NCBI RefSeq assembly: GCF_002188635.1
Contig: NZ_NINX01000039.1
Span: 270,519 to 334,518 of the forward strand
DNA length: 64,000 nucleotides
Reading direction: 5' to 3'
Source of the DNA: Pigmentiphaga sp. NML030171
GTDB lineage: Bacteria > Pseudomonadota > Gammaproteobacteria > Burkholderiales > Burkholderiaceae_B
The position numbers and the translations under genes are program-made. The notes beneath the pieces were generated by a model. It was not told the DNA's origin, searched no databases, and worked only from the letters and a program-made list of their open reading frames with translations. Shown piece after piece: positions 1 to 10,796 of the stretch. Numbering within the stretch: the stretch's first letter is position 1; each line of letters begins with the position of its first letter.

Positions 1-535
1 TCTGCCGCTGTCGTTCGAGCTTGTCCAGGCGCTCGCGCAGGTACCGGACCTTGTCGCCGATCATGCGGCGGTCCATTTCCAGCTGGGATTCACCCGGGCC
101 CCGCATGCCTATGCCGCCGCGCTGGCGTTCCAGGTGGGACCACATCCGGGTCAGGCGCGTGGCCAGGTGCTGCAACTGGGCCAGCTCGACCTGGAGCTTG
201 CCTTCGTGGCTATGGGCGCGCAACGCGAAGATGTCCAGGATGAGTGCGACCCGGTCCACCACCCGTATCTTCAGGGCGCGTTCCAGGTTGCGCTGCTGGG
301 CAGGCGTCAGGTTGTGGTTGAACAGGATGATCTCGGCCTGGCCGGCCGCAGCCGCCAGGGCGATTTCTTCCGCCTTGCCCGACCCCACGAAGAGCGCTGC
401 ATCAGGACGCGCCCGTCGGGCAATGATGGTGTCGACGATCTGCGCGCCGGCCCCCTTGGCCAGCATGATGAATTCGTCGGTCTGGGCCTGGAACTCGGGC
501 TCGCCGAAGTCCACGCTGACGATCAGCGCGCGCAT
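1..535 (-). CDS. hflX: GTPase HflX, N-terminal part (cut by window edge)
   Basis: This is the first 178 codons of HflX, a ribosome-associated GTPase that splits or rescues stalled 70S ribosomes. The visible part is the N-terminal HflX domain and the start of the helical linker, including the glycine-rich segment GGIGMRGPGESQLE that precedes the G domain. The G1-G5 GTPase motifs lie beyond the window edge. The ATG at 533-535 was chosen because the family begins MRALIVSVDFGEPE. It lies 34 bases after the hfq stop on the same strand, the usual hfq-hflX order, so the two are probably co-transcribed. Nothing suggests the gene is broken; it is only truncated by the window. Confidence 0.93.
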   Translation of the reverse strand, partial: MRALIVSVDFGEPEFQAQTDEFIMLAKGAGAQIVDTIIARRARPDAALFVGSGKAEEIALAAAAGQAEIILFNHNLTPAQQRNLERALKIRVVDRVALILDIFALRAHSHEGKLQVELAQLQHLATRLTRMWSHLERQRGGIGMRGPGESQLEMDRRMIGDKVRYLRERLDKLERQRQ

Positions 536-569
536 CAGCGGCCCGTGGTTCTGCCCGGTAGGAGTTGGA

Positions 570-806
570 TTAGTCTGCAGCGGCTTCAACCTGGAAATTG
601 ACCGGGCGCGAGGGCACGACGGTCGAAATGGCGTGTTTGTAGACCATTTGTGTCACGGTATTGCGCAGCAGGACCACGTACTGATCGAAGGATTCGATCT
701 GGCCTTGCAGCTTGATGCCGTTGACGAGGTAAATGGAGACGGGTACGTGCTCTTTACGCAGCACGTTAAGGAAGGGGTCTTGTAGCAATTGCCCTTTATT
801 GCTCAT
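570..806 (-). CDS. hfq: RNA chaperone Hfq
   Basis: Encodes a 78-residue Hfq, the Sm-like hexameric RNA chaperone that pairs small RNAs with mRNAs. The Sm1 core ([20 protein letters not shown]) and the Sm2 motif YKHAIST are intact. The C-terminal tail is short (about 10 residues), as in Bordetella and unlike the long E. coli tail. The frame stays open upstream, but the start [14 protein letters not shown] is favoured because AGGAG sits 8 bases before this ATG. It lies between der and hflX, all read leftward. Confidence 0.97.
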   Translation of the reverse strand: MSNKGQLLQDPFLNVLRKEHVPVSIYLVNGIKLQGQIESFDQYVVLLRNTVTQMVYKHAISTVVPSRPVNFQVEAAAD

Positions 807-979
807 TAGTGGGCTCCTGGATGTGTTTTTCTTGGCGGATGCCAACTCTGTTACTGTACCGGGTTTTCCCCAGGGAAACTAGCGAATCTCAAAACTGAGA
901 AGAAGACCGCTTTTTTCCCCAAATCCCATGTGGGGACGCGGTTGCGTTCCCACAAGAGCACGTCCCGGAAGATACTCGG

Positions 980-2386
980 CTACCCCGCCTTGTCGAGATA
1001 AGGATTCCTCGAGTTTCTGAACTCGATTCTCAATGGAGTGCCTTCGAGCCGGAAAGTTTCCCGGAACCGGGTTTCGAGGAACCTGCGATACGAATCGGGG
1101 ATTTCGTCCAGGGCGCTGCCATGGACCACGATCAGCGGCGGATTCTGGCCACCCTGGTGGGCGTAGCGCAGCTTGGGCCGGAAGATTCCCTTGCGCGGCG
1201 GTTGCTGCTGCTCGACCGCGGCCTGCAGCGTGCGGGTCAGCTTGGGCGTGGAAAGCTTGGCGAAGGCCGCCGCATGGGCCGACTCGATGGACTTGAGCAG
1301 CGGCCCGATGCCGGCGCCGCGCAGCGCCGAAACCGTATGCATCTTGGCGAACGACAGGAAGCGCAGCTTGCGTTCGAACTCCCGCTTGATCTCGTCGCGG
1401 CGCTCGCTGTCGGCGCGGTCCCACTTGTTGATCGCCACCACCAGCGCGCGCCCGGTCTCCAGCACGAAACCGGCGATGTGGGCGTCCTGCTCGGAGATTT
1501 CCGCGCTGGCGTCCAGCATCAGCAGCACGACGTTGCTGGCCTCGATCGCCTGCAGCGTCTTGATGACGGAGAATTTCTCGATCGCCTCGAACACCTTGCC
1601 GCGCTTGCGCAGTCCGGCGGTGTCGATCAGGGTGTAGCGGCGCCCGCCCCGCTCGAACTCGATCTCGATGGCGTCGCGGGTGGTGCCCGGCTGGTCGAAG
1701 GCGATGACCCGCTCCTCGCCCAGCAGCGTATTCACGAGCGTGGACTTGCCGACGTTCGGACGCCCGACGATGGCGAGCTTGATGCGGTGGTCGATGGCGT
1801 CGACCGGCGAGAAGGCTTCCTCGTCCGTTTGCCGGGCCGTTTCGGCGGCTTCGTCGTCGTCCACCTCGGGCGCCGTCTCGACCAGGCCTCGCAGCGCCTC
1901 CTCGATCATGTCCACCACGCCGTCGCCATGGGCGGACGAAATCGCGTGCGGCTCGCCCAGCCCCAGTTCGTAGAACTCGGCCGCGGCGGCGGCGCGCGAC
2001 ATGCCTTCCACCTTGTTGACCGCCAGCAGCACCTTGCGTCCGGAACGGCGCAGGCGCTCGGCGATCTCGCGGTCATGGCCGGTCAGGCCCACGCGTCCGT
2101 CGGTCAGGAACACGATGGCGTCGGCCTCGTCCACCGCCTGCACGGTCTGCTTGGCCATCTCGGCCATGATGCCGTTCTTGGCCACCGGCTCGAAACCACC
2201 GGTGTCCACGACGATGAAGGGATGATCCCCCACCCTGCCCTCGCCATAGTGGCGATCGCGCGTGAGCCCGGGGAAATCGGCCACGAGCGCGTCGCGCGAG
2301 CGGGTCAGCCGGTTGAACAACGTGGATTTGCCCACGTTGGGCCGTCCCACCAGGACGACCACCGGTTTGAAGACAGCGGGTTTCAT
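980..2386 (-). CDS. der: Ribosome biogenesis GTPase Der (EngA)
   Basis: A 468-residue tandem-GTPase that acts in maturation of the 50S ribosomal subunit. Two complete G domains are visible: G1 motifs GRPNVGKST near residues 14-22 and again near 209-217, each followed by DxxG (DTGGF, DTAGL) and NKxD (NKVE, NKWD) motifs, separated by an acidic linker. A C-terminal KH-like domain follows. An in-frame ATG 30 bases upstream (2416) overlaps the end of bamB. The ATG at 2386 is preferred because AAGG lies 10 bases before it and the protein then starts close to the first G domain as in relatives. Co-directional with bamB. Confidence 0.95.
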   Translation of the reverse strand: MKPAVFKPVVVLVGRPNVGKSTLFNRLTRSRDALVADFPGLTRDRHYGEGRVGDHPFIVVDTGGFEPVAKNGIMAEMAKQTVQAVDEADAIVFLTDGRVGLTGHDREIAERLRRSGRKVLLAVNKVEGMSRAAAAAEFYELGLGEPHAISSAHGDGVVDMIEEALRGLVETAPEVDDDEAAETARQTDEEAFSPVDAIDHRIKLAIVGRPNVGKSTLVNTLLGEERVIAFDQPGTTRDAIEIEFERGGRRYTLIDTAGLRKRGKVFEAIEKFSVIKTLQAIEASNVVLLMLDASAEISEQDAHIAGFVLETGRALVVAINKWDRADSERRDEIKREFERKLRFLSFAKMHTVSALRGAGIGPLLKSIESAHAAAFAKLSTPKLTRTLQAAVEQQQPPRKGIFRPKLRYAHQGGQNPPLIVVHGSALDEIPDSYRRFLETRFRETFRLEGTPLRIEFRNSRNPYLDKAG

Positions 2387-2402
2387 CGTCGAAAAGCCTT
2401 GC

Positions 2403-3584
2403 TCATTGACCGACATTGATCAGGGTCAGATTACCCTTGGAAGTCTGCACCAGCACCCCGCGGTCGGTCGCCACGGGCTGGGAAAGAATGGCGCTGCCGT
2501 CGGTGGCGATGCGCGCCAGCAGGGTGCCGTCCTCGCGTTGCAGGAAATGCACGTAGCCCTGGTAGTCGCCCAGGGCGATGGCGCGGCCCACCGAGGCCGG
2601 CGCGGTCAGGCCGCGGTTCTGCAGCACGTCCTGTTTCCAAATGTTCGCGCCGCTGTCCAGGGCGAAGCCGAAGACCACGCTGCGGTCGTTCGCCGCATAG
2701 GCGAAGCGCACGTCGGCGGTCAGGCCGGTCACGCTGGAGAACTCGCGGGACCAGGTCGAATTGCCCGACCCCACGTCGAAGCAGTTGATGCGGCCCTGGT
2801 AGGTGACGGCGCACAGTTGGCGGCCCGAGATGACCGGCGCGCCGACCACGTCGGCCACGCGCTCGAGTTCGCTCGCGCCGCTGGGGTTGGCGACCGTGCC
2901 TTCCCAGCGCACCGCGCCGCTGTTCGTGGCGATGGCGATCAGCTTGCCGCCCGGCAGGCCGGTGAAGATATAGCCGCCGGACAGCAACATTTCGCCCGGC
3001 GCGCGCAGGGCCAGGGCCGGGCCCGGACGCTGGACGCTCCAGCGGCGCTTGCCGCTCTCGGCGTCGTACGCCTGGATGCGGTAGTCGCCGCTGCGCACCA
3101 CCACCAGGCCCTCGCCCACCAGGGGCGGAATGGTGATCTCGCTGGAAGCCTGGGCGCGCCATTTGATCGCGCCGGTATCGTCAAAGGCGATCACTTCGCC
3201 GCGCGGCGTCGCGACCGCCGTCACGCGGCCGTCGCTGCCCACGCCCGCGGACAAATCTGTCTTGGCCGAGGAGCGCCAGATCTCGGCACCAGTGGCCAGC
3301 GCGTATTTGCCGACCGAACCGTTGCCCGTGGCGGCGTAGACCGCGTCGCCGACGACCACGGGCACGAAGCCCACGCCGCCCTTGCTGCCCACCGACACCG
3401 ACCAGCCGCTGCTGACCGGCAGCGTGGCGTTGAAGTTGGTGAGCGGAGCCGGCGGATACCGCGGCTTCTCGCTCGAGAACAGGGAACATCCGGCCAGGGC
3501 CAGCACTGCCGCCAGCGCGGCGGCGCGGCGCAGGTGGCGCCAGCCCAGGCGCTCGCCGGTAAAGCCGTTATGCAACGTCATCAA
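2403..3584 (-). CDS. bamB: Outer membrane assembly lipoprotein BamB
   Basis: A 393-residue lipoprotein of the beta-barrel assembly machinery (BAM), which supports BamA in inserting outer-membrane proteins. The N-terminus has a basic region, a hydrophobic stretch and a lipobox LAGC with the acylated cysteine at residue 33. The rest is an eight-bladed PQQ-like beta-propeller with repeated segments such as [20 protein letters not shown] and [15 protein letters not shown]. Its start overlaps the yfgM-like stop by four bases (ATGA-type overlap), and der follows, so translation is probably coupled. Length is typical for the family. Confidence 0.94.
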   Translation of the reverse strand: MMTLHNGFTGERLGWRHLRRAAALAAVLALAGCSLFSSEKPRYPPAPLTNFNATLPVSSGWSVSVGSKGGVGFVPVVVGDAVYAATGNGSVGKYALATGAEIWRSSAKTDLSAGVGSDGRVTAVATPRGEVIAFDDTGAIKWRAQASSEITIPPLVGEGLVVVRSGDYRIQAYDAESGKRRWSVQRPGPALALRAPGEMLLSGGYIFTGLPGGKLIAIATNSGAVRWEGTVANPSGASELERVADVVGAPVISGRQLCAVTYQGRINCFDVGSGNSTWSREFSSVTGLTADVRFAYAANDRSVVFGFALDSGANIWKQDVLQNRGLTAPASVGRAIALGDYQGYVHFLQREDGTLLARIATDGSAILSQPVATDRGVLVQTSKGNLTLINVGQ

Positions 3585-4213
3585 GCGCCTCCCAGGGCAT
3601 CGAGTTTCAGTTGGATGGACGAGCGCAGGTCGGTCGACGCGTCGAGCTTGGCCAGCGCCTCTTCATAGGCCTTGCGCGCCTCGTCCCGCTTGCCCTGCCC
3701 GGCCAGCACGTCGCCCCGGCGGTCGGCGTACAGCGCGGCAAAGGATGCGGGCGGCTGCGGCGCCAGCACACCCAGCGCCTCGTCGTAGCTCTTCTCGTCC
3801 AGCAGCAGGCCCGCCAGCCGCAGGCGGGCCACGGCGGCCAGGGCCTCGTCGCCGCTGCGATCGGCCACCCATTGCAACTGGGCGCGGGCCGAGCGGGCGT
3901 CGCCGGCTTTTTCATAGGCATGGGCGGCCAGCAGCGCGGCGCGCGGGGCGTAGCCCGTGCCGGAATACTGTTCCAGGATGGTGCCGGCGGCATCCTTGAC
4001 GCGAGTCAGGTCGCCCGCCTCGGCTGCTTTCTCCAGGGCCTCGAACTGCGCCAGGGCGTTCGCGGCCTGGTTGCGCTGGTACCACTGCCAGCCGTTCCAG
4101 GCGGCCGCGGCCAGCAGCACGATGGTCGCCACGGCAAGGATGAAGTTACCGTACTTCGCCCACCATGCCTTGAGGGATTCCAGTTGTTCCTGTTCTTCGA
4201 TGTCGTAGGCCAT
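3581..4213 (-). CDS. YfgM-like ancillary SecYEG/TPR membrane protein
   Basis: A 210-residue protein with one N-terminal membrane segment (about residues 22-42) and a periplasmic domain of tetratricopeptide-like helical repeats, the architecture of YfgM, which associates with the SecYEG translocon and periplasmic chaperones. The acidic amino terminus MAYDIEEQEQLESLKAWW is typical of the family. It sits between hisS and bamB, the standard order in proteobacteria, and overlaps bamB by four bases. No unusual feature. Confidence 0.88.
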   Translation of the reverse strand: MAYDIEEQEQLESLKAWWAKYGNFILAVATIVLLAAAAWNGWQWYQRNQAANALAQFEALEKAAEAGDLTRVKDAAGTILEQYSGTGYAPRAALLAAHAYEKAGDARSARAQLQWVADRSGDEALAAVARLRLAGLLLDEKSYDEALGVLAPQPPASFAALYADRRGDVLAGQGKRDEARKAYEEALAKLDASTDLRSSIQLKLDALGGA

Positions 4214-4337
4214 TTATGCCCCGGTTGATGTGGTGATCGCAAGAGTAGTGGCGGGCCGGCCGGCGGCCCGTGCGGACTCCGAGAGCCGCAAGATTAACGG
4301 ATTCGGCGCCGATTCGTATCCGGGCCCGCGCGCACGG

Positions 4338-5633
4338 CTATTCAGGGCCGCCCGCCCGGACCAGTTCCTCTACCAGGAAAGCCGGCAGCTCGGCCATGGC
4401 GACGCGGCGCTGGGCCACGCCCTCGGCCCGCAGCGCCTTGACGCTGGCCGCGCCTTCGGCCATTTCGTCCTCGCCCAGGATGACGGCGTATTCCGCCCCG
4501 CTGCCGTCGGCGCGCTTCATCTGCGACTTGAAGCTGCCGCCGCCGCAGTGCAGGACGACGTCCAGGCCCGCATCGCGCAGGTCCTCGGCCAGCCGCATCG
4601 CCGCGCGCGCCGCGGGCTCGCCCTGGTGCAACACATAGACGTCGCACTCGGGCTGCGGTTCCGCGGGCTGCGCCTGGGACCACAGGTCCAGCAGGCGCTC
4701 GACGCCGATGGCGAAGCCCACGGCCGGCGTCGGCTTGCCGCCCAGCAGCGAAACCAGGCCGTCGTAGCGGCCACCGCCGCACACCGTGCCCTGGGCGCCC
4801 AGGCGATCGGTCACCCACTCGAACACGGTCAGGTTGTAGTAGTCCAGGCCCCGCACCAGCCGGGGGTTCACCCGGTAGGCGATGCCCGCATCCTCGAGCC
4901 GCTGGCGCACGCCGTCGAAATGGGCCCGCGAGGCCTCGCCCAGGTAGTCCAGCAGGCGCGGCGCGTTGTCGGCCATCTCCTGCAAGGCCGGATTCTTGGT
5001 ATCCAGGACGCGCAGCGGATTCGTGTACAGCCGGCGCTGGCCGTCCTCGTCCAGCTGGTCCTTGAACCCTTCCAGGTAGGTGATCAAGGCCTGCCGGTGC
5101 GCCAGGCGCTCCTCGGCCGAGCCCAGCGAATTGATCTCCAGCCGGATGTCCGTCAGGCCCAGGATCTTCCAGAGCCGCGCCAGCATCAGGATCAGCTCGA
5201 CGTCGACGTCCGGCCCGGCAAAACCCAGGGCTTCCACGTCGATCTGGTGGAACTGGCGGTAGCGGCCGCGCTGCGGGCGTTCATGGCGGAATACCGGCCC
5301 GATCGCGAACACCCGCTGGGGCCGGTCGTAGGTCAGGTTGTGCTCGATGGTGGCGCGCACCATGCCCGCGGTGAACTCAGGACGCATCGTCAGCGACTCG
5401 CCGTTCAGCGAATCGGTGAAGCTGTACATCTCTTTCTCGACGATGTCGGTGACTTCGCCGATCCCGCGCGTGAAAAGCCGCGTCTGTTCGAGCACGGGGG
5501 TGCGCAGGTTGCGGTAGCCATAGCTGCGCAGCCACTCGCGCACCAGCGACTCCAGCCGCTCCCACTGGCCCGAATCGGCCGGCAGGATGTCGTTCATGCC
5601 GCGGATCGCGGTCACTTTCTTGAAACTATTCAT
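4338..5633 (-). CDS. hisS: Histidine--tRNA ligase
   Basis: A 431-residue class II aminoacyl-tRNA synthetase that charges tRNA-His. Motif 2 ([17 protein letters not shown]) and the histidine-specific LVRGLDYYN are present, followed by the C-terminal anticodon-binding domain. The frame stays open a long way upstream, but the start [18 protein letters not shown] is the conserved one. A copy of the GC-rich intergenic repeat ends about 8 bases before this ATG, so the purine-rich stretch in the Shine-Dalgarno position is at the edge of the repeat. Flanked by ispG upstream and the yfgM-like gene downstream. Confidence 0.96.
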   Translation of the reverse strand: MNSFKKVTAIRGMNDILPADSGQWERLESLVREWLRSYGYRNLRTPVLEQTRLFTRGIGEVTDIVEKEMYSFTDSLNGESLTMRPEFTAGMVRATIEHNLTYDRPQRVFAIGPVFRHERPQRGRYRQFHQIDVEALGFAGPDVDVELILMLARLWKILGLTDIRLEINSLGSAEERLAHRQALITYLEGFKDQLDEDGQRRLYTNPLRVLDTKNPALQEMADNAPRLLDYLGEASRAHFDGVRQRLEDAGIAYRVNPRLVRGLDYYNLTVFEWVTDRLGAQGTVCGGGRYDGLVSLLGGKPTPAVGFAIGVERLLDLWSQAQPAEPQPECDVYVLHQGEPAARAAMRLAEDLRDAGLDVVLHCGGGSFKSQMKRADGSGAEYAVILGEDEMAEGAASVKALRAEGVAQRRVAMAELPAFLVEELVRAGGPE

Positions 5634-5640
5634 GTAGGTC

Positions 5641-5719
5641 CCCCCCCTACGCGCTTCGCGCGCCCCCCCCGGGGGGCGGCACTGGCGGACCGGCGGAGCC
5701 GGATCCGCTGTGCCCTGGA
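5641..5719 (+). repeat. GC-rich palindromic intergenic repeat, copy A
   Basis: First copy of a family seen again near 10.6-10.95, 33.2-33.5 and 46.8 kb. Modules in order: a C-run, TACGCGCTTCGCGCG, a CCCC/GGGG palindrome, GGCACT, then a hairpin GCGGACCGGCGGAGCCGG followed by ATCCGC, ending TGTGCCCTGG. It occupies nearly the whole gap between ispG and hisS and would be part of the hisS leader RNA. Copies match over most of their length, so this is a dispersed repeat rather than chance GC-richness. Confidence 0.8.
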
Positions 5720-5751
5720 TTGCCGTCCAGGGGCTGCTAGGGGTGTAAAGG

Positions 5752-7035
5752 TTATCTCTTGCTGTAGCGATTCTCGACGTAGCTTTCCACCAATGCCTGG
5801 AACTCCCGGGCGATGTGTTCGCCCTTGAGCGTGACCGAGCGCTGGCCGTCGATGAAGACCGGCGCGACCGGCTGCTCGCCCGTGCCCGGCAGGCTGATGC
5901 CGATGTCCGCGAACTTGCTCTCGCCCGGGCCGTTGACCACGCAGCCCATGACCGCGACGTGCAGGTTCTCGGCACCCGGGTATTTCAGGCGCCACACGGG
6001 CATCTGCGCGCGCAGGTAGCTCTGGATGTCGGCGGCCAGTTCCTGGAACACCGTGCTGCTGGTCCGGCCGCAGCCCGGACAGGCGACGACCACCGGCGCG
6101 AAGGCGCGCAGGCCCAGGCTTTGCAGGATCTCCTGGGCCACCACGACCTCGCGGGCACGGTCGCCGTTGGGCTCCGGCGTCAGCGATACGCGGATCGTAT
6201 CGCCTATACCCTCCTGCAGCAGGATGCCCATCGCCGCGGTCGAGGCCACGATGCCCTTGCTGCCCATGCCCGCCTCGGTCAATCCCAGGTGCAGCGGGTA
6301 GTCGCAGCGGCGCGAGATGTCGCGGTAGACCGCGATCAGGTCCTGGGCGTTGCTGACCTTGCACGACAGGATGATGCGGTCGCCCGGCAGGCCCAGTTCC
6401 TCGGCGCGCCGGGCATTGTCGATCGCGGATACCACCAGCGCGTCGCGCATCACGGACTGGGCATCCCAGGGCCGCGCCCGGCGGCCGTTCTCGTCCATCA
6501 TGCGGGCCAGCAGGTCCTGGTCCAGGCTGCCCCAGTTCACGCCTATGCGCACCGGTTTCTCGTGGCGGCAGGCCACCTCGATCATCTGCGCGAAATTGTC
6601 GTCGCGCTTCTTCCCCGCGCCCATGTTCCCGGGGTTGATGCGGTACTTGGACAGCGCCTGCGCGCACTCCGGATACTGGGTCAGCAGCTTGTGGCCGTTG
6701 TAGTGGAAATCGCCCACCAGCGGCACATCCACGCCCATGCGGTCGAGCTGCTCGCGTATCGCGGGCACCTCGCGGGCCGCCTCGGCGGTATTCACGGTGA
6801 TACGCACCACCTCGGAGCCGGCCAGGGCCAGCTCCTTGACCTGGATCGCGGTGGCGATGGCGTCGGCCGTGTCCGTGTTGGTCATGGACTGCACCATGAC
6901 CGGCGCATCGCCGCCGACGGCGACCGACTTGCCTTCCCAGGAGATGCGGACCTGGCGCGTGGGCCGGCGGGCCGCCGGGCCGGCGGGGAACGGCTCGGCC
7001 TCGGCGTTGGCGGTCGTGGACGGACTAGGATTCAT
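5752..7035 (-). CDS. ispG: 4-hydroxy-3-methylbut-2-enyl-diphosphate synthase (GcpE)
   Basis: A 427-residue enzyme of the MEP isoprenoid pathway that reductively converts methylerythritol cyclodiphosphate to HMBPP. The TIM-barrel N-terminal half and the C-terminal iron-sulfur domain are both complete. The three 4Fe-4S ligands are visible as CPGC and the cysteine of [10 protein letters not shown]. An N-terminal extension of about 25 residues rich in Ser/Thr/Pro precedes the conserved start of the barrel. The start is 7 bases beyond the rodZ stop, suggesting coupling with rodZ. Confidence 0.95.
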   Translation of the reverse strand: MNPSPSTTANAEAEPFPAGPAARRPTRQVRISWEGKSVAVGGDAPVMVQSMTNTDTADAIATAIQVKELALAGSEVVRITVNTAEAAREVPAIREQLDRMGVDVPLVGDFHYNGHKLLTQYPECAQALSKYRINPGNMGAGKKRDDNFAQMIEVACRHEKPVRIGVNWGSLDQDLLARMMDENGRRARPWDAQSVMRDALVVSAIDNARRAEELGLPGDRIILSCKVSNAQDLIAVYRDISRRCDYPLHLGLTEAGMGSKGIVASTAAMGILLQEGIGDTIRVSLTPEPNGDRAREVVVAQEILQSLGLRAFAPVVVACPGCGRTSSTVFQELAADIQSYLRAQMPVWRLKYPGAENLHVAVMGCVVNGPGESKFADIGISLPGTGEQPVAPVFIDGQRSVTLKGEHIAREFQALVESYVENRYSKR

Positions 7036-7042
7036 GATGCGG

Positions 7043-7975
7043 CTACTGGAGGGTGAGCCGGGCGACGTTGTCCCGGCGATACGGCGCGAGATCGACGGGC
7101 GCGCCGCGCCAGGTCAAGTCTACCCCGTTGACATTGCCGATCACGACACGATACGGGGCGCCCGCCACGTCCAGCTCATACGGTTCGCCGGCGGGAATGA
7201 TCCGCGACACCGCCACGGTGCCGTCGGCGCGCCGGACTTCCACCCAGCTTGCCTGCTTCAGGGTCAGGGCAAGGCCGGGCGCCGGAGCTGGCGCCGCTGC
7301 GGCGGGGGCCGGTTCGGGCGCAGGCGTGGGTAGGGGCGCGGGTGCGACCGGAGCGGTGGACGCCGGCGCGGCCTCCGCCGGCGTGGCCGGCGCCGGTTCA
7401 GCCGTCGTGGCCAGCGGCGTTTCAGTCTGGACCGAGGTCATGCCTGCCGCGGGCGTCTCCAGGCCGGCCGTGGAAGCCTGCCCGAACGAAAGCTTGCCTT
7501 GCTGGCTGAGCGCGTAGCCCAGCAGGACCAGCGCCAGCACCGCCATCACGCCGCCCACCAGCCAAGGGGCCAGCCTCCTGCGGCTGGCGGCCACCGGCCA
7601 GGCGCGGCCCGACGAATGCGCCAGCGGGCTGGACAACGACGACGCCTGCTCGAGCGACACCGGATCGGCCACCTGCAGCTGCGGCGACAGCGCCTGCAGC
7701 AAAGGCGCCGGATCCTGGTCCAGCAGCCGTGCGTAATTGCGCACGAAGCCCCGCAGCGGCATGCCTTGCGGCAGCTCGCTCCACTGTTCGTTCTCGAGCG
7801 CGCGGATCTGGCGCACGGCGAACTTCAGGCGATCGGACACATATTCCTGCGACCAGCCACGCGCCTCGCGCAGGCGTGCCAGCTCCGGCCCTACCGACGA
7901 CGAAGACGGCGAGCCGGCGGCGGGCGCCTGGCCCTCCTGCCTTCCGGCGGCACCGGTTTCGTGGGGTTCAGACAT
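7043..7975 (-). CDS. rodZ: Cytoskeletal/cell-shape protein RodZ
   Basis: A 310-residue membrane protein that anchors MreB filaments and maintains rod shape. Domains in order: a cytoplasmic helix-turn-helix of the Xre type (about residues 30-95, [18 protein letters not shown]), a single transmembrane helix (about 137-158), a Pro/Ala/Thr-rich periplasmic linker, and a C-terminal beta domain (DUF4115). It lies between rlmN and ispG. In many beta- and gamma-proteobacteria a pilF gene sits between rlmN and rodZ; here the gap is only 54 bases and pilF is absent. Confidence 0.9.
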   Translation of the reverse strand: MSEPHETGAAGRQEGQAPAAGSPSSSSVGPELARLREARGWSQEYVSDRLKFAVRQIRALENEQWSELPQGMPLRGFVRNYARLLDQDPAPLLQALSPQLQVADPVSLEQASSLSSPLAHSSGRAWPVAASRRRLAPWLVGGVMAVLALVLLGYALSQQGKLSFGQASTAGLETPAAGMTSVQTETPLATTAEPAPATPAEAAPASTAPVAPAPLPTPAPEPAPAAAAPAPAPGLALTLKQASWVEVRRADGTVAVSRIIPAGEPYELDVAGAPYRVVIGNVNGVDLTWRGAPVDLAPYRRDNVARLTLQ

Positions 7976-8029
7976 CGACGACTCCTTGTCCGGCCCTGCC
8001 GCAACGGCCGGACCGGCACCGCGGTTGCA

Positions 8030-9244
8030 TCATTCGCGCACCTCCACGATGCGGCCGAAGCGGGTCTCGCCCGCCAGGCGTTCCTTGAGGCGGGTGCGAT
8101 CCTTGACCTCGCCGGCCAACTGCCCGCAGGCCGCGTCGATGTCGTCGCCGCGCGTCTTGCGCACGGTGGTGACGATGCCGGCGTCCATCAGGCGCTGCGC
8201 GAACAGCCTGACACGGGCCGTGGGCGAGCGCTTGAGCCCGGACTGCGGGAAGGGATTGAACGGAATGAGGTTGAACTTGCACGACACCTGCCGCGCAATG
8301 TCTATCAATTGCTTGGCATGCTCGTCGCCATCGTTGATGCCGTCGAGCATGACGTATTCGAAAGTGATGAAGTCGCGCGGGGCGAACTCGAGGTAGCGCT
8401 GGCACGCCGCGATCAGCTCCCGCAGCGGATACTTGCGGTTCAGCGGCACGAGGTCGTCGCGCAACGCGTCGTTGGGCGCGTGCAGCGACACCGCCAGCGC
8501 GACCGGGCAGTCGCGCGAGAGACGGTCCATCATCGGCACCACGCCCGACGTCGACACCGTGACCCGGCGGCGCGACAACCCATAGGCATTGTCGTCCAGC
8601 ATCAGGCGCAGCGCCGATACCGTGTTGTCGTAGTTGAGCAGGGGTTCGCCCATGCCCATCATGACGACGTTGCTGATGACCCGGTCGTCCTGCGTGGCCA
8701 GCGGCGCGGGCATGCCGCCCGACAGGCGCGCGCCGTCGCGGTCGGCCTCGACCGTGCGGCGCGCCAGCCACAGCTGGCCGATGATCTCGTCGACCCCCAG
8801 GTTGCGGTTGAAGCCCTGGTGGCCGGTGGAACAGAAACGGCAGGCGACGGTGCAGCCGGCCTGCGTCGATATGCACAGCGTGCCGCGGTCGTCCTCGGGA
8901 ATGAAGACGGTTTCGATGGCATTGCCGTTGCCGACGTCCAGCAGCCACTTGCGCGTGCCGTCGGCCGACTTGTGGGCGGTGACGACCTCGGGCAGCCGTA
9001 CCTCGCAATGTCGCGCGAGCTTTTCGCGGAAGGACTTGGCCAGATCCGACATCTGCTCGAAATCGTCCACGCCGCGCTGGTGCAGCCAGCGCTGCAACTG
9101 CTTGGCGCGGAACGGCTTGTCCCCCCATTTTTCCACCAGCGAGGCGAGCTCGGCCCCGTCCAGCCCCAGCAGGTTGATGCGCGGGGATTCGGAACGTGGA
9201 ACCTCGGCCTGCGCGGCCTCGGCGAGCGGCGAGATAGTATTCAT
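8030..9244 (-). CDS. rlmN: Dual-specificity RNA methyltransferase RlmN
   Basis: A 404-residue radical-SAM enzyme that methylates C2 of adenosine 2503 in 23S rRNA and A37 of some tRNAs. The radical-SAM cluster motif CxxxCxxC appears as CTVACRFC, followed by GMGEPLLN for SAM binding. The conserved methyl-carrying cysteine region near the C-terminus ([16 protein letters not shown]) is intact. A short N-terminal extension of about 20 residues precedes the conserved [11 protein letters not shown]. Read in the same direction as ndk upstream and rodZ downstream. Confidence 0.96.
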   Translation of the reverse strand: MNTISPLAEAAQAEVPRSESPRINLLGLDGAELASLVEKWGDKPFRAKQLQRWLHQRGVDDFEQMSDLAKSFREKLARHCEVRLPEVVTAHKSADGTRKWLLDVGNGNAIETVFIPEDDRGTLCISTQAGCTVACRFCSTGHQGFNRNLGVDEIIGQLWLARRTVEADRDGARLSGGMPAPLATQDDRVISNVVMMGMGEPLLNYDNTVSALRLMLDDNAYGLSRRRVTVSTSGVVPMMDRLSRDCPVALAVSLHAPNDALRDDLVPLNRKYPLRELIAACQRYLEFAPRDFITFEYVMLDGINDGDEHAKQLIDIARQVSCKFNLIPFNPFPQSGLKRSPTARVRLFAQRLMDAGIVTTVRKTRGDDIDAACGQLAGEVKDRTRLKERLAGETRFGRIVEVRE

Positions 9245-9276
9245 CCCGGCCTCCTGGGAAAAACGGACATCCGGGC

Positions 9277-9702
9277 TCAGCGGCTGTGGATGTTCAGTTC
9301 GGGGAAGAAGAAGGCGACTTCAACCTTGGCGGTCTCGACGGCGTCCGAGCCATGCACGGCGTTGGCGTCGATGCTGTCGGCGAAATCGGCGCGGATCGTG
9401 CCCTTCTCGGCCTTCTTCGGATCGGTCGCGCCCATCAGGTCGCGGTTCTTCTGGATGGCGTTCTCGCCTTCCAGCACTTGCACGAACACGGGACCGGAGA
9501 CCATGAAGTCGACCAGGTCCTTGAAGAAGGGGCGCGCGGCATGCACGGCATAGAAGCGCTCGGCGTCGCTGCGCGAGAGTTGCATCATGCGCGCGGCGAC
9601 GACCTTGAGGCCGGCAGCCTCGAAACGGGAAACGATCTGGCCGATGACGTTCTTGGAAACGGCGTCCGGCTTGATGATCGACAGGGTGCGCTCGATAGCC
9701 AT
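9277..9702 (-). CDS. ndk: Nucleoside diphosphate kinase
   Basis: A 141-residue cytosolic enzyme that equilibrates nucleoside di- and triphosphates. The phosphorylated active-site histidine is visible in NAVHGSDA, and the amino terminus [15 protein letters not shown] is the family standard. An in-frame ATG seven codons earlier is ignored in favour of this conserved start. It is the first gene of the long leftward array ending in hflX; a TACAAT hexamer about 60 bases upstream could be a -10 element, with no clear -35. Confidence 0.96.
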   Translation of the reverse strand: MAIERTLSIIKPDAVSKNVIGQIVSRFEAAGLKVVAARMMQLSRSDAERFYAVHAARPFFKDLVDFMVSGPVFVQVLEGENAIQKNRDLMGATDPKKAEKGTIRADFADSIDANAVHGSDAVETAKVEVAFFFPELNIHSR

Positions 9703-9914
9703 CAAAAACTCCAATAAAAACAAATACTTTGAGGGGAACTTAAACGTTAAATTGTATCACGGCTCCTTGACAGGACCGCTACCCCCGCCCCCCTCGGACG
9801 GACCGTGCCGGTCCTACTGGAACCGGGCGGAACCCTGCGGCATACTTGGGGTCAGACACATCATGCCCTCGCGGGGCGAAACAGAGCAAAAAGACCACAA
9901 GGAGTCGCTCGACC

Positions 9915-10616
9915 ATGAACGATCTACGCACTTCTCCCTTCAACAGGACCGGGACTGCGCCCGGCGAAGTCGCGCGCAATCGCGTATTGCGCAACACCTA
10001 CTGGCTGCTCGCGCTGTCGCTGATCCCCACCGTGCTGGGCGCGGCGATCGGCGTGGGCACCGGTCTCGCCCAGGTCATGGGCGGCAGCCCCGGCCTGACC
10101 ACCATGGTGTTCCTGATCGGCGCCTTCGGCCTCATGTTCGCCATCCAGAAGAACAAGGACAACGGGCTGGGCGTCGCCCTGCTGCTGGCCTTCACCTTCT
10201 TCATGGGACTGATGCTGTCCCGCATGATCGGCTTCGTCATGGGCATGGCCAACGGGTCCACGCTCATCATGACCGCCTTCGGCGGCACCGCCGTGGTGTT
10301 CGGCACCATGGCCCTGCTGTCCACCACGATCAAGCGCGACCTGTCCGGCCTGGGCAAATGGCTGTTCGTCGGCGCCATCCTGATCCTCGTGGCGGCCCTG
10401 GCCAATATCTTCCTGCAACTGCCGGCGCTGATGCTGACCATCTCGGTCCTGGCCATCGGCATCTTCTCGGCCTTCATGCTGGTCGACCTGCAGCGCGTCG
10501 TCAACGGCGGCGAGACCAACTATGTCTCGGCCACCCTGGCGATCTACCTGGACATCTATAACGTCTTCGTGAACCTGCTGATGCTCCTGGGCATCTTCGG
10601 CGGAGAACGAGAGTAG
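9915..10616 (+). CDS. Bax inhibitor-1 / YccA family membrane protein
   Basis: A 233-residue integral membrane protein with about seven hydrophobic helices, matching the Bax inhibitor-1 (UPF0005) family that includes E. coli YccA, a modulator of FtsH proteolysis and possibly an ion channel. The C-terminal signature around FVNLLMLLGIFGG and the LAIYLDIYNVF helix are typical. ATG 9915 is preceded by AAGGAG 12 bases upstream. Divergent from ndk, apparently monocistronic, and followed by an intergenic repeat and a strong terminator. Confidence 0.88.
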   Translation: MNDLRTSPFNRTGTAPGEVARNRVLRNTYWLLALSLIPTVLGAAIGVGTGLAQVMGGSPGLTTMVFLIGAFGLMFAIQKNKDNGLGVALLLAFTFFMGLMLSRMIGFVMGMANGSTLIMTAFGGTAVVFGTMALLSTTIKRDLSGLGKWLFVGAILILVAALANIFLQLPALMLTISVLAIGIFSAFMLVDLQRVVNGGETNYVSATLAIYLDIYNVFVNLLMLLGIFGGERE

Positions 10617-10621
10617 AAGAT

Positions 10622-10698
10622 CCCCCCTACGCGCTTACGCGCGCCCCCCAGGGGGCGGCACTGGCGGACCGGCGGAGCCGGATCCGCTGTGCCCTGGG
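10622..10698 (+). repeat. GC-rich palindromic intergenic repeat, copy B
   Basis: Same orientation and almost the same sequence as the copy at 5641-5719: C-run, ACGCGC palindrome, CCCC/GGGG palindrome, GGCACTGGCGGACCGGCGG, then GGATCCGCTGTGCCCTGGG. It begins only five bases after the stop of the Bax-inhibitor-like gene and is followed within 25 bases by a perfect terminator hairpin. Confidence 0.8.
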
Positions 10699-10719
10699 TC
10701 TGGGGGCACTCAGGAAATA

Positions 10720-10757
10720 AAAACGGCCTTGCTTGCACGCAAGGCCGTTTTCTTTTT
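10720..10757 (+). terminator. Strong intrinsic (bidirectional) terminator
   Basis: A perfect 13-base stem, AAAACGGCCTTGC pairing with GCAAGGCCGTTTT around a 6-base loop, followed by CTTTTTC. The A-rich left side gives a T-rich tail on the other strand, so it can end transcription of the Bax-inhibitor-like gene from the left and rlmD from the right. Confidence 0.88.
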
Positions 10758-10796
10758 CAACCGAACCGGATGCCAGGCAGCATCGCCAGTCCCCGC

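Noticed and set aside
7976..8029. A pilF gene between rlmN and rodZ, as in many relatives
   Set aside because: Only 54 bases separate the two genes, with no coding potential.
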